Shown here in pieces: positions 40,911-52,224 of a DNA stretch of 64,000 nucleotides. The DNA is taken from assembly GCA_024291935.2 (NCBI GenBank), contig CM044306.1:17307001-17371000 (forward strand), in the 5' to 3' direction. This DNA is from Okapia johnstoni. Taxonomy: Eukaryota; Chordata; Mammalia; Artiodactyla; Giraffidae. Each line of letters begins with the position of its first letter. The first letter of the stretch is position 1. A model generated the notes under the pieces. It was not told the origin of the DNA. It saw only the letters and a list, made by a program, of their open reading frames with translations, and did not search any database. The translations under genes and the position numbers were made by a program.

Positions 40911-42434
40911 AAGGACTTTTTTTTTCTGTGCAGGGCACTGGGAGTGTCTGGCAGTGCCAGCTGGTTGGGGAGCATCTCCCCTATCAGACAGGGGCTCTCA
41001 AGGGCAAAATCTATTTTTGTACCCCTCAGACTTGGCCAACCTGAGGACAATGACTTCGTCTCTACCCTCAGAATGGGAAACTTGAAGGCGAGACTGTGCC
41101 TCCTCCATCAGACCGGGGGTGGGGGTCCTCAAAGATAGTGTTTTGGGTGAGTTAAGGGTGAGGTGTGCATCCCCAGAGACTGGGGATGCGGTGGGGGGCA
41201 GTTTCCCAGTTGCAAAGAGTGTGGCTGCCCTGTCAGTGGCTCCAAGGGTAGACACTGTGCTTTTTCTATTTAACTGGGGCCTTCTGAGACCAGCCCCTGG
41301 GACTGGGGGTTCCCTGAAAGCAGGCGTGTGTCTCCCCTCTTCCTCAGTCAGGGGCATTTCTGGCATAGAAACATTCCATGGGGCAGAGCTGGCAGGTAGG
41401 AAGGAGGCTGGACAGGCAGAATGGCGGTTCCACTCTGGAGGAAGGAAGGAAGACGCCTCCCCAGGCCGCCTCCCCTTTAGAAATATGTGTGATTAATTAA
41501 CGAATAATCTCCCTGCCAAGGGAGTGTGAGGGTGGCAGTGCCCCTGGAGTTCACCCACATGAGAAATGGCAGGCCATACTGTGCCCAGACGGCTGTCAGC
41601 CCTCAGAGTCCGTGCCACCCTGGTTTCTGGGGTCATGGGAAGCAGAGGAGGCACCAGGAGCCCACCGCTGGGGGCTACCCTAATTGGATGACTTTGCAGG
41701 AAGGCCAGGCAGGTGCGCTCAGCTCTCCGCTTCAGCTTGCTACAAACACATCTGCCAGGGTGAGGTCTAGGGGTTAATTGCCTCCCGCCTCACTCCTGGT
41801 AACTGATATTTCATTTACTGCTCGGAGGGGAAGCTGCCCAGAGAATCAATCGTGGACAAGCGTCCAGGAGACAGGGGAGCCTCGGAGGCATGGGAGCTGT
41901 TTCCCGGAGGATCTCAGCACCAGAAGAGGAGGCAGGAGGCAAGGACAAATTGCTCAAGGCTACTCTGGGGCTCACCCACATTCTGCTGACCCTGACAACA
42001 GCTCCAGGACACCCACGAGCTGGGAGAAAACCCTAGGGGTCCAGAGGCTGCACCACTTCAGCTAGCTGTGTTGTTTCCCCTGCTATGGTTCCTTCTGCAT
42101 GTACTTATCCAGGTGCCCCCATAAGTGGTAGCAGGTTAGATGCTGTTAATAAGGTTATTTTCACAAGCGATGAAGGTATATTTGAAAAGCGGAACTGGAG
42201 GTGTGAGCTCCTCGCTCCCTTCCAGGTAACAAACCTTAAAATCCTACAAATGAAGTGATAATAAAGTGGAAGTGAAAAGTCTACACATGTTTGGGACTGG
42301 GAGGGCGCGGAAGGGTTACTGAGAGGTGGCAGCTGGGAGGGTGAGGGAAAAGGGACCAGAGGGCTCCCCACCTCTGTGCTTTTCATATGCTCCCTATTTG
42401 CCCCATCCGCCAAAACTGAGAATCAAAGCCACAG

Positions 42435-42665
42435 AATGGGTAACTCCCAATACATAGCTGGAAAAACTGAGACCCAGAGAGAAACTCCAGGTGGCTCAGG
42501 CTAGTTAAGGTCAGAGCTAGAACCTAACACAACAGGACTCAACAGACATGCAGCAACTGGAGTTAGAAAAACTGGGCTCAAGTCCTGGCTATGTTTGTGT
42601 TTCAGGAAAAAGACACTCACTTTTCTGAGCCTCGGTTTCTCCATATGAAAAATGGGCCTAATAAA
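42435..42665. repeat. MIR fragments in opposite orientations
   Basis: 42440-42530 reads 'ctggaaaaactgagacccag' (reverse). 42550-42660 reads 'actgggctcaagtcctggct' and 'tttctgagcctcggtttctc' (forward). Confidence 0.6.
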
Positions 42666-42671
42666 AATATC

Positions 42672-42727
42672 ACCCCTTGCATTAGAAGAACAGAGTTTCA
42701 ACCACTGGAAGACCAGGGAAGTCCCAT
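42672..42727 (-). mobile_element. CHR-2 SINE head fragment
   Basis: 'ccccttgcattagaagaaca' and 'aaccactggaagaccaggga' followed by 'agtccc'. Confidence 0.75.
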
Positions 42728-43009
42728 GAGACACTATTTGTATGTTATAAAGCAGAATTCTTTTCTCTTGGCCTCTGTGATCCATTTGTCAAACAAGCTC
42801 ACTTCCCCTTCAGACTTCAGTTTCGTGTCACTTCCTTCTGACATCCTCAGATGTTTTCATTATAGCCCATCTCTCACGTCATTGTTAGTCCTTGTTTAAT
42901 AGGGTGATTTCTCCATAGACTACGTGCTCTATGAGTGTAGGAGGTGGGTGTTTATCAACCTCCCTATCTTCTTAGCTTGTCTCATATTAGTAAATACTTG
43001 TTGAATGAA
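42728..43009. other. Unique or old-repeat sequence
   Basis: No gene is seen. 42950-43010 has MIR-like 'tagtaaatacttgttgaatg'. Confidence 0.4.
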
Positions 43010-43195
43010 TGATTATAAGAACCCCCATTACCATTTCATTGAATGTCTGCAAGTTGCTTTACCTATATTATTTATAATCCTTGTAACAAGCTAAATATAT
43101 TTTTTTTTTTTTTTTTAAATAACTGCAGAAACTGAGGCTCTGAGAGGCTAACTGATTTGCCCCAAAAGATCGAGCAATTAAGTGTCCCCTTTCCA
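43010..43195 (-). repeat. MIR with internal T-run
   Basis: 'tgtctgcaagttgctttacc' and 'gcagaaactgaggctctgag' surround an approximately 18-T run at 43098-43116. Confidence 0.6.
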
Positions 43196-43423
43196 CTGCC
43201 CATAGGAGGGCCAGCCTTGGCTCCTTGCCTCACTATGACTTACCTCATCATCTCCAGCTAATTGTCAGGGGCAGAATAGGACCAGGAAAGACCTGGCTAT
43301 AGGGCACAAAAGGCTCCTACTCCCCTGGTGGTTCCTGGGGACCCCAAGCCTTCAACCATACTCCAAACCTCTGTTAAAATGCATATCCCTGTGAGGAGGG
43401 GGGGTATCCTTAAGCTGGAAGTC

Positions 43424-43554
43424 ATTCCTTCTTTTTTTTTTTTTTTTCTGGCTGCACCTGGCTTGTGGCATTTTAGTTCCCCAACCAGGGATGGAACCCA
43501 GACCTATGGCAGTGAAAGCCCTAGTCTTAACCGCTGGACCGCCAGGGAATTCCC
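43424..43554 (-). mobile_element. CHR-2 SINE, reverse
   Basis: T-run, 'ttagttccccaaccagggat' and 'ccgctggaccgccagggaat' followed by 'tccc'. Confidence 0.85.
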
Positions 43555-43779
43555 TGAAAGTCATTCTTTGGCAGTTTTATTTCTCTTGGGTAGCAAAGAT
43601 GGCAAGAATACCCTTGTTTTCTTGTAACTTTGTAACAGCACCTTGGCACTGTTGTCTCGTTTTGTTCTCAGCAAACCAACAGTGTTAACCCACTGGACAA
43701 AGAGCAGTAGAGAAGTTCAGGTAGGTGAATGGAGTTTGGGTCAGATCAACCAGTCATTATATAGTGATTCTACCATCTT

Positions 43780-45107
43780 GATCACAAAAGAAAGGCAATG
43801 CCAAAGAGTGCTCAAATTACCGCACAATTGCACCCATCTCACACGCTGGTAAAGTAATGCTCAAAATTCTCCAAGCCAGGCTTCAACAATACATGAACCA
43901 TGAACTTCCAGATGTTTAAGCTGGTCTTAGAAAAGGCAGAGGAACCAGAGATCAAATTGCCAACATCCGCTGGATCATCGAAAAAGCAAGAGTGTTCCAG
44001 AAAAACATCTATTTCTGATTTATTGCCTATGCCAAAGCCTTTGACTGTGTGGATCACAATAAACTGTGGAAAATTCTGAAAGAGATGGGAATACCAAACC
44101 ACCTGACCTGCCTCCTAAGAAATCTATATGCAGGTCAGGAAGCAAAGTTAGAACTGGACATGGAACAACAGACTGGTTCCAAACAGGAAAAGGAGTACGA
44201 CAAGGCTGTGTATTGTTACTGTGCTTATTTAACTTATATGCAGAGTACATCACGAGAAATGCTGGGCTGGAGGAAGCACAGGCTGGAATCAAGATTGCTG
44301 GGAGAAATATCAATAACCTCAGATATGCAGATAACACCACCCTTATGGCAGAAAGCGAAGAACTAAAGAGCCTCGATGAAAGTGAAAGAGGAGAGTGAAA
44401 AAGTTGGCTTGAAGCTCAACATTCAGAAAACAAAGATCATGGCATCCGGTCCCATCACTTCATGGCAAATAGATGGAGAAACAGTGGAAACAGTGGCAGA
44501 CTTTATTTTTTGGGGCTCCAAAATCACTGCAGATGGTGACTGCAACCATGAAATTAAAAGACGCTTACTCCTTGGAAGAAAAGTTATGACCAACCTAGAC
44601 AGCATATTAAAAAGCAGAGACATTACTTTCTCAACAAAGGCCCATCTAGTCAAGGCTATGGTTTTTCCAGTAGTCATGTATGGACGTGAGAGTTGGACTA
44701 TAAAGAAAACTGAGCGCCGAAGAATTGATGGTTTTAAACTGTGGTGTTGGAGAAGACTCTTGAGAGTCCCTTGGACTGCAAGGGGATCCATCCAGTCCAT
44801 CCTAAAGGAGATCAGTTCTGAGTATTCATTGGAAGGACTGATGTTGAAGCTGAAACTCCAGTACTTTGGCCACCTGATTCGAAGAGCTGACTCATTTGAA
44901 AAGACCCTGATGCTGAGAAAGATTGAAGGTGGGAGGAGAAGGGGACAACAGAGGATGAGATGGTTGGGTGGCATCATGGACTCAATGGACATGAGTTTGG
45001 GTAAACTCCGGGAGTTGGTGATGGACAGGGAGGCCTGGTGTGCTGCGGTCCATGGGGTCACAAAGGATCGGACACGACTGAGCGACTGAACTGAATTGAA
45101 CTGAACC
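43780..45107 (+). mobile_element. BovB (RTE) LINE, 1.3 kb, inactivated
   Basis: Covers most of the BovB reverse transcriptase domain to the 3' end. RT motif A region 'YAKAFDCVDH' is present near 44028, but TGA interrupts the frame just before it (44016-44018). The catalytic motif reads YADN (44324-44335) where the family has YADD. A frameshift near 44376-44398 separates the RT core from the C-terminal frame (44376-45089), which keeps '[15 protein letters not shown]' and '[16 protein letters not shown]'. The tail is 'cggacacgactgagcgactg'. Confidence 0.97.
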
Positions 45108-45319
45108 ATCTTCACAGTAGATCTGCTAGGGAACTATGTCTCCTGCTTTCTTGCATGCCTCGACCTGCTTATGGTCCTGTGTTGGGGCATATCAGACTAA
45201 TGAAAGGGTGGAGCAACTGGCTACTGACAACCACCACTGCTTCATCCTAATCAGACTAGATAGCTATCCCCTTACACATGATGAGGCTTAAGATGGTTTT
45301 CCATCCATGCTTTTCTGAT

Positions 45320-45480
45320 AAGTCGGAAGGGCAGGATATTTGTCCCATTTTATAGATGAGAAAGAAGCAGGCAGAGAAGCGGAAGTGACTTCCACAGTCT
45401 CAGCACTAACTGATGATTCCGTCACTAATGATTGGAATCAGACTTCCTGACTCCAGTGCAAGGCTCTCTCTTCGACCTCC
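45320..45480 (-). repeat. MIR fragment
   Basis: 'tgtcccattttatagatgag' and 'gcaggcagagaagcggaagt'. Confidence 0.6.
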
Positions 45481-45945
45481 ACAAACCCCGGGGTTGGGGA
45501 TCAGCATGGCTGTGGCTCACCAGAATCCAAGTAGCTGGCCGCTGTGGAGGATGGAGACAGTGCTGCCCAGCGGTGCCCTAAAGTGTGCTATTCATACTCA
45601 ACAGTCTGTCCATGATAATCCTGACACTGTTAAAGCCAAGTGTGCCAGTCTCTGCCTCTCCCGGCTTGAAGTTCATTCTTTGGATGGTCGCGGAAGGAAG
45701 AAACCCTGGAGAGCAACTGAAAATCCCTTTTTGGATAAGTGGACGCCAACTTAGACCACAGAAAATGCAGGTTTGAAAACGTGTTTGATGTCTGGCTGCT
45801 GCATTTGGTGACGAACTCAGTCCCAGGGGCAACTGAGACAGGCCATAACTGCCCCCCTGGGTACCCCTACCCCATACTGGTTTCTGCTGCTCATTCCGAT
45901 GGGTCCAGCCTCAGGCACACGGCCTCAAACCTCCAGCAAGCAGGC
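45481..45945. other. Unique sequence upstream of KIF18B
   Basis: No repeat or exon recognised. Confidence 0.45.
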
Positions 45946-46017
45946 AGGAGAAGTGCGCAAGCGCATTGTGGACAACGCCCGCCACCTCCGAGCTGTACTT
46001 TGTTTCTTAGGAAACAG

Positions 46018-46080
46018 CCAATCAGCGATCCGGGCGGCGACCAATAGGAAACGCGGAAGAGCCGACCCGGCTAATTTGAA
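46018..46080 (+). promoter_or_regulatory. KIF18B: CCAAT-CCAAT-CDE/CHR cell-cycle promoter module
   Basis: CCAAT at 46018-46022 and 46041-46045, then CCCGG (46066-46070), a four-base spacer and TTTGAA (46075-46080). A CDE-like G/C box four bases before a CHR (TTTGAA), preceded by NF-Y sites, is the known layout of G2/M genes repressed by DREAM in G0/G1. KIF18B is such a mitotic gene. Confidence 0.7.
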
Positions 46081-46089
46081 CACGCGGCG

Positions 46090-46215
46090 CTGGCCGGAGG
46101 TTGGCGCGGGTGGGGTACTTGGGGAGGGGGCGATCTCTGGTGGTCCGGGTTTCCGGTCTGCTGCGGCGGGACCCTGCAGCGAGCGGCGACACCAGCGACG
46201 GAGAACCGACGAAGG
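46090..46215 (+). other. KIF18B: KIF18B untranslated exon 1
   Basis: The donor is AGG|GTAAG with GT at 46216. The 5' end is an estimate placed 10-50 bases after the CHR. No ATG occurs in the exon. It splices to the exon that starts at 55346. Confidence 0.55.
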
Positions 46216-46919
46216 GTAAGCACTGGCCCACGGCTGAGCCTGTTTCGCGGTCTCCTGCGCTCAGGTCTGGACGCGCGGACCGAGCTGCTGGCGGCTGCGG
46301 AAGCTGGAGCCGGGCCTCTGTGTTGTACTCGGAGGTGCAGCCTGAAGACCAATCAGGTCCTGGGTGGTCCTCTCCGAACAGGGCGTGGGGCGGTGCGGGG
46401 AGAGGTCGCTTCCTTCGAGGCCTGCACGGGAGATCTGGACCCTCTGCTTATTTGTACGCGACCTTGACTGGGGCCGGCACGTCTGCACCTCGGCCCAGCC
46501 CTATGTACTTCCGCTCTGGGAAAGGTCTTACTCACACGTAAGGAAGAATTGGGTCCTCCTGCGCGCTAGGACTGGAGACCTGGGACTCTGCACATCTGTA
46601 TGGAGTAGCTAAGACCCTCGCTGTACATCTATGCAGAACTGTTTGCAGAGCTGTGCCAGGGGCCATAACTTAGTTACTGGGGCACCTAGTAAATATTTGA
46701 TTGAATAAAGGAAGGAATGAAAGAACGTCTGCATGACAGAACACCAGGCCTTCTGCTGTTGTTTCTAGGATGCCCTTTCTCTTAGCTTTGACTCTTTAAT
46801 GTATTGAAGTGACACGGAAAACATAAGCTTGGTCTGTCATGGGAAATAGGTTTTTTTGTTTGTTTGTTTTAACTTCAGACTGTGGTTCTTCTGGTATCAG
46901 GGGGAAATGCCAGTAGGTC

Positions 46920-47060
46920 ATATCAATTCTGATTATGTTGGCTAACATTTATTGACTTACCAAGTTTGAGTTAACTCATTTAATCCTCACAACAACCCAA
47001 TGGCATAGATACTTATATTTACATTTTACAGGATAGGAAGCAGAGAAATTAAGCTTAGCT
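46920..47060 (-). repeat. MIR fragment
   Basis: 'taacatttattgacttacca' and 'ttaatcctcacaacaaccca' then 'cattttacaggataggaagc'. Confidence 0.65.
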
Positions 47061-48080
47061 CCGAGGAGAACATCCACAACATTTTTCTGTATAAGCTTCT
47101 CCTGGATGTTACCCTGCTTTCTTGTCTCATCACTATCCTTTCTGGTCACCAAATTCCATGCTTCAAACAACTACCAACATATCCAGTCCTCTGCCTACTT
47201 CATGGTTGAATGCTTCCACCCTCAGAGACTTTAAAGTGTCTCAATTTGTTGCTCTTTATATTTATTATCTAGCCTAGCTCCATTTTTTATTTTTACCTTT
47301 TTTTTTAAAGAAAAAAGTATGCAAGTAGCATGTATTTAGAGGTCTTTGTAAAATTTGTCTCTATCTGGCCACAAAGTGAATCTAAAGAGTTTTCAGAGTA
47401 CTGTAAAAACCATATTCTATTTCCACAATCAGTTGAGCTTAAGATACAAAAGAAAAAGGAATAAACCCACACTTGGATTTAAAAAAATTTTTTTAATGAC
47501 TCAGTCAAACAAGATATCATTATTGTAATTAAAAAGTAATTAGCATGAAACAGTGATAATGCTGTTTCTAAAACTTGGGTGATGCAGTTAAAGAACACTT
47601 AGAGGTAAATTTATAGTCTTAAATGCTTACATTAAAACATTTTCTTTTTCAAGCTCAAAGTGAGACAAATATCCAGTTTTAATAAGCTAGAACAGGACAA
47701 CAGAATAAACGTGTAGAAAATAAAATGAGTTAAGGGCAAAAATTAATGAAATAGAATTTTACTATATAATAGAGATGATTAACTTAGCCAAGAACTGTAT
47801 CTTTGAAAAGACTAATAAAAAAGCCAGACCTCTGGTAATATTAAGACTAAAGAAAAGAAACATGAAAAAAATGACCTTAGGAATTAAAATAGGGACATAA
47901 TTTTGGTTACTCAAAGATTAAAAGAGAAAGACTTCAATGGGAACTCTTTTTGATGATTGCTTTTGGGCAAATTTCTAAGAAAAACAACTCACCAAAACTG
48001 ATTCAAGAAGCTATGAAAATTTTCAACAAACCTGGGACTACTGAAGAAATTTAATTAGTTTAAAAACTACCTTCTGTGCC

Positions 48081-48296
48081 ATGCCGTGGGTGCTAAGTCA
48101 CTTCAGTCGTGTCCAACTCTGTGCGACCCTATGAACTCTAGCCCGCCAGGCTCCTCTGTCCATGGGATTCTCCAGGCAAGAATACTGGAGTGGATTGCCA
48201 TTCCCTTCTCCAAGAGATCTTCCCCACCCAGGGATCCAACGGGCTGTTTACGTCTAACCTGCGCTGCTAGGCAGGTTCTTTACCACTAGCGCCACC
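48081..48296 (-). mobile_element. Bov-tA SINE, reverse
   Basis: 'ccgtgggtgctaagtcactt' to 'ttctttaccactagcgccac'. The flanking ctaccttc repeat (about 48067 and 48296) fits a target duplication in the L1. Confidence 0.9.
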
Positions 48297-48687
48297 TACC
48301 TTCAAACACATCAAAAAACCCCACCAAATTCCACCAGAAATACACAGGCATCTAAACGTCTACAAACTCTCCCTAAAAAAAAGAAAAGAAAACATTTCCA
48401 GTCTATTTTGTTATACCAAAAATGAGGCAAAGGAAATTTCAAGTCATTCTTTTTTATAAATGTAGTAAAAATCTGAAATAAAATATTAGTAATCAGAAGC
48501 CAACAATGTATTAAAAAAAAAAAAACTACATTATCATATTGGATTTATTGCAGGAATGGGAGAATAGTTCAATGCTAGAAGATCTATTCATACAATTTAC
48601 ACATTTACAGGTTAAAGAAAAAACATATTCCATTAGGCACAAAACTATAAGTCAATAACCATTTATATATTTTTTAATGGTATGCTG

Positions 48688-49026
48688 GAAATAGAGGAGG
48701 GCTTCCCTTATAGTTCAGTTGGTAAAGAATCCGCCTACAATGCAGGAGATCCCGGTTCAATTCCTGGGTTGGGAAGATCCACTAGAGAAGGGATAGGCTA
48801 CCTACTCCAGGTTTCTTGGGCTTCCCTTGTGGCTCAGCTGCTAAAGAATCTGCCTGCAATGCAGGAGACCTGGGTTCAATCCCTTTGTTGGGAAGATCCC
48901 CTGGAGAAGGGAATGGCTACCCGTTCAAGTATTCTGGCCTAGAGAATTCCATGGACTGTATAGTCCATGGGGTTGCGAAGAGTCAGACACGACTGAGAGA
49001 TGATAACTTCACTTCAGAAATAGAGG
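48688..49026 (+). mobile_element. Dimeric Bov-tA SINE with 10-bp target duplication
   Basis: Two Bov-tA units head to tail (48699-48827 and 48828-49008). The first is cut after 'ctactccaggtttctt' and joins directly to the 'gggcttcccttgtggctcag' start of the second. A single pair of perfect repeats gaaatagagg (48688-48697 and 49017-49026) brackets the whole, so it inserted as one unit. Confidence 0.85.
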
Positions 49027-49114
49027 CAAATCTCCTTAAACCAACAAAAATTGAAATAATAGGAACATTCCCTATAAAATCGGGAAAGAGACAAGATTGC
49101 TCACTACTGCTGCT

Positions 49115-49463
49115 TTTTTTTTTCCAGTGTATATAATTTTATTTATTTATTTATTTTTGGCTGTGCTGGGTCTTCTTTGCTGTGCAGGCTTTTCTCTAGT
49201 TGTGGCAAGCAGGGGCTACTCTCTGGTTGTGGTGCGGTGGCTTGTTTTGTTGCAAAGCACAGTCTCTAGGGCTCAAGGGCTTCAATAGTTGCAGCACATG
49301 CATTCTATAGTTGTGGCTCCCAGGCTCTAGAGCACAGGCTCAATAGTTGTGGCATAAGGGATTAGTTGCTCTGCAGCATGTGGGATCTTCCCAGACCAGG
49401 GATTGAACCCGTGTCTCCTGCCTTGCCAGGTGGATTCTTTACCACTGAGCCACCAGGGAAGCC
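49115..49463 (-). mobile_element. CHR-2 SINE, reverse, in L1
   Basis: A T-run, TTTA repeats, 'ttggctgtgctgggtcttct' and the end 'gagccaccagggaagcccc'. 'ctactgctgcttt' before and 'ctattgctgctttc' after are the target duplication. Confidence 0.9.
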
Positions 49464-49789
49464 CCTATTGCTGCTTTCAAAATTGTACCCAAGGTCCTAG
49501 CTAGACAAGAAAAATAGATGTCCTAGCCTGCAAGACAAGAAGAATAAAAAATGATTAGAAAGGAATAAACAAAACTGTCCTTAGTTACAGTTTTGTCTAT
49601 TTAAAAAAACAAAAGAACACAGTGCTATCTCTGCACTACCACCCATAGAAACAGTCATCTTTGGCCGTTTTTCCGTGGCTACTAGGGTGAGGGGAAGTAG
49701 GACCTGCAAAAGCCCAGGTAGAGGGCAGAACAGCCTTGGATGAAGAGTAGTGCCTCTGATGACAGAACGAAGTCAAGTTCTGGCCTTGC

Positions 49790-49980
49790 TCCTTAGCACC
49801 CACATGAGGATGTCCTCCCTGAGCCTCAGTTTGCTTTGTAGAGTAGGGATGTAACAATTGTATCAATAACTACAGAATGACATTGTTGTGAAAGTTAAAT
49901 GAAACACTTGTAAAGCACTTAGCATAGTGCATGACACATAGTAAGTGCTCAGTAAATGTTAGCTATTATGTAATCGTAAT
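49790..49980 (+). repeat. MIR
   Basis: 'cctgagcctcagtttgcttt' and 'acatagtaagtgctcagtaa' then 'atgttagctattatg'. Confidence 0.75.
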
Positions 49981-49989
49981 TATTTTTAG

Positions 49990-51052
49990 GCTTTTGGCTT
50001 CAGCCTGCTTTTTCTGGCCTTTATTCATTCATAGGACAAATATTACACAGTATGTACTGTGTTCTGGATTTGGTTCCGAGTTATCTGGGGTGCACAGACT
50101 GTATCAGCAGAGGGTCCTAATCTCTTGGAGTTTAAAGACAAGAAACACTGTGTCAGAGTTGTGAAGGAGCTATGACGGGAGCCACAACAACTGCTATAAA
50201 AAGTACAACACCCAGGGATAGGCACCTGCCTTCTGAGCTCCCAGTGTCTGCAGGCAGACCCCCTCAAGTCCTCAAGCGTTCTTCTCCAGGGGCTTCTGAG
50301 GAGCATGGGTTTGTTCTATCCGTCCCTATGATGGTGGGCAGAGGAAGCTACCCTGAAAACAACCGAATCTTGGCTTCCCAGCCCCAGCTTGGCAGCGAAC
50401 TAGCCTCCGGGTTTTAATGAGCTGCCCCAGGTTAGAAACAGGACGTGACTGTGGCTCGCTCAGAACCCTGAAGATCTTATTAAAGAATCATCTCCCTTGT
50501 ACTTTGGGCTGAAATGCTCTTTCCAACTGAGGATCAAAGCAAACTTGACAAACGTTCTCTCATTAATCTCCCATCCCCCTGGGGCAGGCGCAGATCAGTA
50601 GCTGTTCTCTCCAGCTCTCAAAGGGAGAAGCTGATGTGACATCCATGAGGTGTGGCTGATGGAAAGACCTCCCCAGCAGTCAGAGGCCAAAGCAGAGACC
50701 AGGACCCAGGTGTCCTGACTGGGGCCATGCCAGTGTCACCCTTCCCCCCTCACCTCCTACCCCACTCCCCCAGCACTTTCTCAGGAAGAAGAAAAACATC
50801 TCGTTAGGCAAACAGTCTGCCTCACTGGCCCTCAGGAGGCGGAGAGGAGAGAACTGTAAAGGTTAGGTGCACTCTGCTGCCAGTGCCCTTTTTAATTTCC
50901 TGCTTTGGATGTGACGCTGTTCTGTGGTTCCTCCTCAGCTAATACCCTCTCAACAGGGAGCTGGGACTGGCCTTAAGGCAGCCAGTATAGACTCAGACGG
51001 TGGGACCAGGCACCCTCTGCCTTCACTTGCCTGGTCACAGGAGTGGGGTTCC
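49990..51052. other. Unique intronic sequence
   Basis: No exon or young repeat recognised. Confidence 0.5.
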
Positions 51053-51168
51053 TAGGAATTCCCTGGCAGTCCAGTGGTTAGGACTCCGTGCTTTCACCGC
51101 CAAGGGCCCAGGTTCGATCCCTGGTGAGGGTACTAAGATCCTGCAATCTGTGTGGTGAAACCAAAAAA
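51053..51168 (+). mobile_element. CHR-type SINE
   Basis: 'aggaattccctggcagtcca', 'ggttcgatccctggtgaggg' and an A-run end. Confidence 0.85.
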
Positions 51169-51374
51169 AAGTGAAGTTCCCTGGAGGTGGGGATGCAAGG
51201 ATAGGAAACAGGCATTCTGAGTGTTGAAAATTAGGCCCAGTCCATTTATCTGAAAGTGTTTGCAGAAGGCATAATGCTAGTTACATGAAAGGGATTATAA
51301 TTATTATACAAACATAAGGGACTATTACAACAATGTGAGTGTGAGAGCGTAGTATATAATGTCATTACGAGACA

Positions 51375-51765
51375 GTGTAGCAGGCTCTATGGCCAGACTG
51401 CCTGGGTTGGAACCAGAATTCATCACTCACTACCACTGGGATCTGGGCAAGTTGCTTAACCCTTTCTGTCTCAATTTTGTCCTTGAAGAATAACTATGAG
51501 AATAATATCTATTAGGACTTACCTGGCAGTTCAGCAGTTAAGACTCCCTGCTTGCACTGCAGGAGGCGAGGTTTCCATCCCCTGGTCTGGAAACAAAGAT
51601 GCCTCACGCTGCCAGGTGTGGCCCAAAAGTAAAAAATAGATAAGTAATAACAATAGTATCTATCTTGTGGGGTTGCAACAGAGTCGAAAGGAGATGAAAT
51701 GTGTAAGGCGTTGAGAACAGTTCCTGACAGAACGGACGCTTACCTATTATGTTTATTATTGTGAT
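51375..51765 (+). repeat. MIR split by a CHR-2 SINE
   Basis: The left part has 'gggcaagttgcttaaccctt' to about 51510. The right part resumes 'cttgtggggttgcaacagag' after 51648. 'aataatatctat' and 'aacaatagtatctat' at the junctions are the target duplication. Confidence 0.7.
51512..51648 (+). mobile_element. CHR-2 SINE in MIR
   Basis: 'taggacttacctggcagttc' and 'gaggtttccatcccctggtc', with an AAAAAT-rich tail. Confidence 0.8.
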
Positions 51766-52224
51766 GGCCTGATGGCTGAGACAGGAATAGAATTAATTAG
51801 ACTCCAAAAGATAATCATTGGTTGACATCTCTGTTCTGTGTGGGGAAGAAGTTGGGAAGTTTAGGGGTGAAAGACAAGAGTTTGAAATCAACTCAGTTCT
51901 GCCTCATCCTCCAAGGACAACATGAGTTGTTTGCTGGAGTATTAGGTAGAAATCCCACGTTTCTTTGCTGAATGACCTTGGTAATAGTGACCCGTTGGCA
52001 GAACTTAGTCTTTCCTAGGAAAGTATTCATCTATTCCTATCCCCCCCACCTCGAACAGCTCCCCCCGCCTTTTCTTATCCCTGTTAATATATTCCTAGAC
52101 TTGAGCTGAACTTTTCCAGGAATATCTGTGATTCCTGCATTCCAGAAATTCCATCTCTACCCTTGGTAGGCTGGCTTGAAGGAGAAATGAAAAAAGCACA
52201 CAGAAAGGTCTGAGGGGAATTCAA

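Larger units (their letters stand above)
40026..42434. other. Mostly unique intergenic block, 2.4 kb
   Basis: Between C1QL1 and KIF18B. It holds a (CTGG)n run (40726-40755) and a MIR scrap (40800-40910). A/T-containing islands at 40380-40640, 41465-41530 ('gtgtgattaattaacgaata') and 41790-41850 could be regulatory. No exon is supported. Confidence 0.5.
45950..46540 (+). promoter_or_regulatory. KIF18B: KIF18B CpG-island promoter
   Basis: A CpG island spanning the presumed start of KIF18B. It carries two CCAAT boxes and a CDE/CHR-like pair (46018-46080), no TATA box, and a good splice donor at 46216. Open frames across it on both strands are compositional. Confidence 0.75.
47465..49620 (+). 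mobile_element. Old L1 ORF2 fragment with three SINE insertions
   Basis: L1 ORF2-type sequence ('gaaaagactaataaaaaagc', 'attggatttattgcaggaat', 'gagacaagattgctcactac', 'aaggtcctagctagacaaga') runs on through inserts at 48081-48296, 48699-49008 and 49115-49463. The coding frame is destroyed. Confidence 0.8.

Noticed and set aside
44376..45089. 237-codon protein gene
   Set aside because: It is the C-terminal part of a dead BovB retrotransposon, not a host gene.
46101..46541. 146-codon frame at the KIF18B promoter
   Set aside because: It crosses the exon 1 splice donor and lies in a CpG island on an untranslated exon; exon 1 has no ATG.
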